Assembly (NCBI GenBank): GCA_016763735.1
Contig: JAESTE010000153.1
Location: forward strand, 1-6,229
From: Nitrospinaceae bacterium
Lineage (GTDB): Bacteria > Nitrospinota > Nitrospinia > Nitrospinales > VA-1
Direction of reading: 5' to 3'
Length of the DNA stretch: 6,229 nt
Every line of letters begins with the position of its first letter. Position 1 is the stretch's first letter. Positions 1 to 6,229 of this stretch are shown piece by piece. The position numbers were made by a program, and so were the translations under genes. The notes beneath the pieces are model-generated. The model worked only from the letters and a program-made list of their open reading frames with translations. It made no database searches and had not been told where the DNA came from.

Positions 1-57
1 CGCTATCCGGTAGTATTCCCTTTGTTCATCAGAACCCTGTTCTAATTCTTCAGACAT
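1..57 (-). CDS. N-terminal fragment of a possible PilZ-domain protein (runs off left edge)
   Basis: Reading leftward from an ATG at 57-55, 19 codons stay open to the window edge and give MSEELEQGSDEQREYYRIA. The acidic lead followed by R-E-Y-Y-R-I resembles the start of many PilZ domains, whose cyclic-di-GMP-binding RxxxR motif lies just after a short charged N-terminus. That resemblance is all the support there is: the D/NxSxxG half of the PilZ signature lies outside the window. No strong Shine-Dalgarno is visible; the bases before the ATG are TTGCGGATTATTTT. The gene is co-directional with the histidine kinase and begins 117 bases after its stop, with no convincing terminator between, so co-transcription is possible. 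It could also be an unrelated short charged protein. Confidence 0.45.
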   Translation of the reverse strand, partial: MSEELEQGSDEQREYYRIA

Positions 58-70
58 AAAATAATCCGCA

Positions 71-90
71 ATTATTTGTTATCAAATAAT
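71..90. repeat. Perfect AT-rich inverted repeat between kinase stop and next gene
   Basis: ATTATTTG and CAAATAAT form a perfect 8-bp stem around a 4-base TTAT loop. It sits in the 58-174 gap, 13 bases upstream of the ATG of the left-edge gene. It has no T-run on either side and only one G-C pair per arm, so it is a poor intrinsic terminator. A dimeric-regulator operator or a weak leader hairpin is more plausible. Function is not shown by the sequence. Nothing else in the 58-174 gap is recognisable. Confidence 0.4.
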
Positions 91-174
91 GAATGGCTGC
101 ATTATCCCACATTTCCCATTTAAAAAGAAATAGATGGGGAATTCGATAGATGAAGAGGAAGGAGCCGCTACAGT

Positions 175-3297
<3,123 letters not shown>

Positions 3298-3363
3298 CGG
3301 TTCGAGTTCTTTTTCATTTCTAAGCCGGTTTGCCAGTTCTGTTTGCCGGGTTTTGGTCCAGTC

Positions 3364-3383
3364 ACTTTTCTCACTTTTTCCCC
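3364..3383 (-). other. Frame-break site in the kinase gene (A-runs after GGGG)
   Basis: The minus strand reads GGG GAA AAA GTG AGA AAA GTG AC in the upstream frame. The homologous product GEKSEKSDWTKT needs a shift of -1 (or one extra A) at the first AAA codon (3375-3379) or the second (3364-3367). Either way a lysine codon can re-pair with AAA in the new frame. The upstream frame carries on to a TGA at 3135-3137 and the downstream frame is open from 3411, so the two overlap for 277 bases. The shift position is placed by protein homology and not by stops alone. It could be a true deletion, a sequence error in a homopolymer, or ribosomal slippage. Confidence 0.75.
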
Positions 3384-3722
3384 GGCTGTGCGGAGCTGTG
3401 TGACCATCTTGTTAACGGCCAAACTCAGCTGATCTTTTTCTCCGCGAACTTTTGTTTGCCGGTTCAAATCTCCATCGGCCACGGCGGCACACACTTCCGC
3501 CACTTCGCTCACAGAACCCACCATTTTTTTCATGGATTGGAGCAATTTCCCGGTTTCATCCTGGGATTCGATATCAATTTCAATGGATGTGTCTCCCACG
3601 GCCAGACTGTCAGAAACCTCAAGAGCCTGACTGATAGGCCTTGCAATACCACGGGAAATAAGAAAGGCCAGCCACAGTCCCAACGCTATGGCAGATAAGC
3701 TGGCAGTAATAACACTGAAGTT

Positions 3723-4859
3723 AGCTTCGGTTATGTCCGTCTTCATCCGGGCTTTCTGTGTAGCTCGCGCAGCTTCATTGGCAATGCGAGACTCTCGGGC
3801 GGCCTCAAGCATGGCTCTTTCCGAGCCTTTTTGTGCCTCATCCAGAGTTCTATAATTCTCCAAATTTATTTTGTAGTTGGAAATAGAGTCAACAACGTTA
3901 TTGATTTGTGCCAGATTAAATGCTTCCTTAAAGCTGGATTTTAAATCTACGGAAAGACTTAAGATTTTTTTCAGATTCTCCAGTGCTAAATCAAAATCTT
4001 TATGGTTACGGCTTATAACGAAATTCTTTTCATCCTTGCGAGTATTCAGGAATAGCTTGATCATTCTGTTGGCACTATCCGCTTTGGTGAGCTTGCCATG
4101 AACTTTTATTTTTGTACTGGCCATAGCCTCGCCCAGTTGTTTTTTCTGGTCCTTACGCAAAGAAATGATTCTTTTTTCTATCTCTTCCTGTAATTGCAAA
4201 GATAGTTTTTTATCGTTGGTGTTTTTTAATTTTAGATATCGAGTAAACGTTATTTTATAATTCTCGCTTCTCTCTACGATTTCATCGGCCAGTTTCAGGT
4301 GATACCCCTGCGTGAATCGTCCTCTTAAATTTTTCGCGAGTGCGATCAATTCCGAGTTTAAAGTGCTCCATTTTTTGAATACTTTGGGGTTGTTTTTTTG
4401 CAGCAACTGTTCCCGGTACATGCTGCCCTTGAAGAGTATTTTAAACATACGGTTCGAGTCATCCGCCTTGGCCAGCCGATCATCAAGAAACAGGTCTCGA
4501 TCCATCTGAATCTTTGCCAATTGAGATTTCTGGTCGGAGCGAATGGACTCGGCCTGTTTCAATGCATTCTGGCCAGCCTTCCTCATTTCCTTTACTGCGG
4601 TATTTTTCTGCCCCTCGAGCCTCACATAGGATTGAAAGGCATCATCATATTTACTGACAATTGTTTGGATTTTATCGATTTGTTCAATGTCTTCCTTGGT
4701 CTTGAAGCGTGAGCGTGTGGCTTGAATCTGGCTACGAATTTGCTGGATTTTATCTGAGACTTTTTTGGCGTAAACGGGGTCACCACGGAGAATGTAGTTT
4801 TTCTCTTCAATGCGGGCTTCAAGAATGCCTTTTACCAGACGGTTTACGTCATCAGCCTT
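3723..4859 (-). repeat. Three tandem ~130-residue helical sensor repeats within the kinase
   Basis: Unit 1 covers residues 42-171 (4859-4470), unit 2 residues 172-299 (4469-4086) and unit 3 residues 300-420 (4085-3723). Matching landmarks recur at nearly constant spacing. The opening motif is KADDVNR / KADDSNR / KADSANR at 42, 172 and 300. The mid-helix motif is KYDDAFQSYV / NYKITFTRYL / NYKINLENYR at 111, 241 and 369. A late motif is RSDQKSQL / RKDQKKQL at 148 and 276, with a weaker ATQKARM in unit 3. The EKN(Y/F) position is kept in units 1 and 3 and altered in unit 2 (MYREQLLQ). The repeats are visible in protein only; the DNA has diverged, so the duplication is old. Known HBM domains have two helical modules, so a third unit is notable. 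Confidence 0.75.
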
Positions 4860-4992
4860 GATGATACGGGTATCAAGCTTGTTGACCCCCTGGTAACCGA
4901 AATAACCCACCAGACTGGTTAAAATTAGAATTACTGCAAATGAACCTGTCAATTTTGAACGGATTGTCAAATCTTTAAGCATAAACTCGGTT

Positions 4993-4997
4993 CCCTC
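4993..4997 (-). promoter_or_regulatory. Ribosome binding site for the kinase
   Basis: The minus strand reads GACGAGGGAACCGAGTTT directly before the ATG at 4982. GAGGG lies ten bases upstream of the start, slightly long but workable, and supports initiation at 4982. The ATG at 3297 has nothing comparable. Confidence 0.6.
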
Positions 4998-5045
4998 GTC
5001 TCAGACTAATATTTGGACAATCATTTTTACTTAGATATTAAATGT

Positions 5046-5074
5046 ATGATGCCACTGAACCGAAAAATGGTCAA
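5046..5074 (-). promoter_or_regulatory. Candidate sigma70-type promoter for the kinase
   Basis: On the minus strand TTGACC (5074-5069, 5 of 6 to TTGACA) is followed after exactly 17 bases by CATCAT (5051-5046, 4 of 6 to TATAAT). Transcription would start near 5039, giving a leader of about 57 bases before the ATG at 4982. The housekeeping sigma consensus of this organism is not known, and the -10 box is only fair. Confidence 0.4.
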
Positions 5075-5188
5075 CAGGTTAGACATGAATTTCCAGCCAG
5101 TTCGTTACAAGGATAAAGCGGGTAAAAACAAGAGTTTTTAAGCTGAAAATGGCTGTTGCCCTGCCTCACATATCAAGGGTATATGTCT

Positions 5189-5217
5189 TTTACATTAAGC
5201 AAGCTATCTGATATCTT
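5189..5217 (+). promoter_or_regulatory. Candidate plus-strand promoter for the decayed binding protein / porin
   Basis: TTTACA (5189-5194) and TATCTT (5212-5217) are 17 bases apart and point towards the plus-strand genes. Two perfect TATAAT hexamers also occur at 5225-5230 and 5246-5251, but neither has a good -35 box at normal spacing, and the region is AT-rich enough for chance matches. Some promoter in this stretch is likely given the divergent layout; which box is used cannot be decided. Confidence 0.3.
5201..5217. repeat. Imperfect 17-base palindrome overlapping the candidate -10 box
   Basis: AAGCTATC, a central T, then GATATCTT: the arms match at 7 of 8 positions. The size and symmetry suit a dimeric transcription factor operator, and it overlaps the putative TATCTT box. 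A second short inverted repeat, ACATAT-N7-ATATGT, lies at 5168-5186. Both are AT-rich and could be chance. Confidence 0.25.
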
Positions 5218-5257
5218 GAGGAAATATAATTACCACTATTTTCTCTATAATTAAAAT

Positions 5258-5276
5258 GGGCCGGATATGCCGTCCC
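5258..5276 (+). other. GC-rich imperfect hairpin in the leader of the plus-strand genes
   Basis: GGG-C-CGG, a five-base ATATG loop, then CCG-T-CCC form two 3-bp GC stems separated by one mismatch. It is the only GC-rich block in the 4983-5305 intergenic region. It lies 30 bases before the ATG at 5306 and is not followed by a T-run close enough to be a classic terminator. It may be a leader structure. The rest of 4983-5305, beyond the promoter boxes and palindromes listed, holds no recognisable gene. Confidence 0.25.
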
Positions 5277-5305
5277 CAGCCATTAATTAGCGCAAACTTT
5301 TTTCT

Positions 5306-5522
5306 ATGAAAAAATCAGACTTCATTGGAACAATATTGCTTTTCAGTTTTTTTGCGGTGCTGCTTTTTTTTTAAACGCCGCCAGTTGAGAAAAAGCCGAT
5401 AAAGGTGGGAATCATTCATTCCCTCTCAGGAAATATGTCTTTCAGCGAAAAACCTCTGGTACAGGGTCTTTAGCTGGCAGTTGAAGAAATTAATATTTGG
5501 GGTTTTGAATGAAGAAATATAA
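5306..5522 (+). pseudogene. Decayed N-terminal remnant of an amide/urea/branched-chain amino-acid ABC substrate-binding protein
   Basis: From ATG 5306 the frame reads MKKSDFIGTILLFSFFAVLLFF, a membrane-anchor or signal-like N-terminus, then a TAA at 5372. The same frame continues as TPPVEKKPIKVGIIHSLSG, NMSFSEKPLVQGL, a TAG at 5471, and LAVEEIN, ending at TGA 5510. The IKVGIIHSLSG...SEKPL...AVEEIN pattern is the start of type-I periplasmic binding proteins of the UrtA/FmdD/LivJ group (Peripla_BP_5/6), which normally go on with GGVLGR and about 350 more residues. A further one-base shift near 5497-5503 would give GGVLNEEI and then TAA at 5520-5522. Both early stops fit single substitutions (for example CAG to TAG). 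Only about 70 of roughly 400 codons remain and the porin follows at once, so most of the gene was deleted. The family is fairly clear; the exact solute is not. Confidence 0.7.
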
Positions 5523-5568
5523 CGGTGGCAGATTTGCATCCTCTTTTTTATGGACGGCCATTTTGTCT
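5509..5568 (+). other. Out-of-frame signal peptide start of the porin
   Basis: ATG 5509 opens MKKYNGGRFASSFLWTAILS and stops at TGA 5569-5571. It has a basic n-region and a hydrophobic core, as a Sec signal does. Adding one T in the T-rich stretch 5561-5569 would join it to LILLLSESSAQ and VGAKV in the porin frame, with a plausible cleavage after SESSA. This makes a better signal peptide than starting at 5550. GGGG at 5499-5502 is a weak ribosome-binding candidate. The ATG overlaps the TGA that ends the preceding remnant (ATGA). Confidence 0.55.
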
Positions 5569-6229
5569 TGATTCTATTGCTTTCAGAGTCATCGGCGCAG
5601 GTCGGTGCGAAGGTAAATGTCGATAAAGATCGTTGGATCAGCATTGGTGGAGGATTGCGCACCAGCTTTGAATCCGTTGAAGATGCCTCGCCCAACAAAA
5701 AAAACAGGTCCAGCACTTTTGATTTTGAAAGTTTTCGCCTCTATATCAATTCGCAAGTTCATAAAGGAATTCAGTTTGAGTTTAATACACAGGGAGATTC
5801 CGGCGACAACCTTCGCGTTCTTGATGCTATAGCCAAGTTCAGGTTCTCCAATTACTTTAATGTTTGGGCGGGGCGACTCATTCCGCCAACCGGAAGAGCC
5901 AATCTTAGCGGGCCCTATTTTTTAAATGTTTTCGATTTCCCTTTTGCCGAGGCTTACCCCAGCCTGATTGTCGGAAGAGACGAGGGTGCCGTTTTTTGGG
6001 GCGTCATTGATAAAGGACGGCTTAAATATCAACTTGGTTTGTTTGAGGGGAAAACAGGAGGTTCCAACCAGGGGGACAGTCTTTTATATTCAGGTCGGCT
6101 GACTTATAACTTTTGGGATCCTGAACCCGCAATTTACTACAACAACAACACCTATTATGGCGAGTTGGATGTTCTTGCCATTGGCTTGGTGGGTATGTTT
6201 CAGGAAGACGGCGCGGGCACCGCTGCCAC
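5550..6229 (+). CDS. Outer-membrane beta-barrel porin, possibly phosphate/short-chain-amide type (3' end beyond window)
   Basis: The frame from ATG 5550 is open for 226 codons to the window edge. It begins MDGHFVLILLLSESSAQVGAKV, a truncated-looking signal; the frame is closed upstream by TAA at 5520-5522, and no ribosome binding site precedes 5550. The mature part shows alternating, aromatic-rich strands typical of a barrel: RWISIGGGLRTSFES, FESFRLYINSQVHKGIQFEF, AKFRFSNYFNVWAGRLIPP, KYQLGLFEG and LTYNFWDPEP. The RLYINSQVHKGIQFEFN / FNVWAGRLIPP pattern recalls the OprO/OprP-like and short-chain-amide porin (FmdC) group. In some methylotrophs FmdC-type porins precede amide ABC transporter genes, and here a UrtA/FmdD-like remnant lies just upstream, which fits that link. 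It would let small solutes diffuse across the outer membrane. That it is a porin is likely; substrate specificity is a guess. Confidence 0.7.
   Translation, partial: MDGHFVLILLLSESSAQVGAKVNVDKDRWISIGGGLRTSFESVEDASPNKKNRSSTFDFESFRLYINSQVHKGIQFEFNTQGDSGDNLRVLDAIAKFRFSNYFNVWAGRLIPPTGRANLSGPYFLNVFDFPFAEAYPSLIVGRDEGAVFWGVIDKGRLKYQLGLFEGKTGGSNQGDSLLYSGRLTYNFWDPEPAIYYNNNTYYGELDVLAIGLVGMFQEDGAGTAA

Noticed and set aside
100..140. TTCCCAT ... ATGGGGAA as a kinase terminator
   Set aside because: Only a 5-bp CCCAT/ATGGG stem plus a bulged extension, with no T-run after it in either direction.
5364..5372. Nine-T run as an intrinsic terminator
   Set aside because: No GC-rich hairpin directly precedes it, and it lies within the hydrophobic FF-coding part of the binding-protein signal sequence.
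5426..5716. Minus-strand 96-codon open frame across the binding-protein remnant and porin start
   Set aside because: It lies opposite sequence whose plus-strand translation matches known families; the minus translation is low-complexity and unrecognisable.

Overview
The window looks like chromosomal DNA of a Gram-negative bacterium. It encodes an outer-membrane beta-barrel porin with a signal peptide, and a large multidomain hybrid histidine kinase of the type common in proteobacteria and related marine phyla. Base composition is moderately AT-rich. I cannot name the organism; Deltaproteobacteria-like lineages or Nitrospinota would fit, but that is a weak guess.

Layout, left to right. Positions 1-57 hold the first 19 codons of a minus-strand gene that runs off the left edge, possibly a PilZ-domain protein. 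After a 117-base gap with one perfect AT-rich hairpin comes the main object, a minus-strand hybrid histidine kinase locus covering 175-4982. It appears as two overlapping reading frames. The upstream one (3135-4982) carries TM1, three tandem helical sensor repeats, TM2 and two HAMP segments. The downstream one (175-3297) carries GAF, PAS, HisKA, HATPase, REC, REC, Hpt and a C-terminal extension. The HAMP-to-GAF linker continues in the other frame, and adding one base in a short A-run near 3375-3379 would restore one 1602-residue protein. These are therefore two pieces of one gene, split by a real mutation, a sequence error or, less likely, a recoding site. Positions 4983-5305 form a divergent intergenic region with a fair minus-strand promoter and ribosome binding site for the kinase, plus plus-strand promoter-like boxes and small inverted repeats.

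On the plus strand, 5306-5522 is a decayed fragment of a periplasmic amide/urea/branched-chain amino-acid type ABC substrate-binding protein: lipoprotein-like N-terminus, then an IKVGIIHSLSG motif, with in-frame stops. It runs straight into a porin gene (5550 to beyond 6229) whose signal peptide seems to start at 5509 in a different frame, again repairable by a one-base insertion in a short T-run.

How the parts may work together (inference): the kinase senses a periplasmic signal through its tripled helical domain and a cytoplasmic one through GAF/PAS. It passes phosphate His-Asp-His within one polypeptide and is divergently placed from what was once a small-solute uptake unit (binding protein plus porin). 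The recurring feature is local gene damage: two single-base frame breaks in short homopolymers and one clearly degenerate gene. I found no CRISPR, mobile element, tRNA or rRNA.
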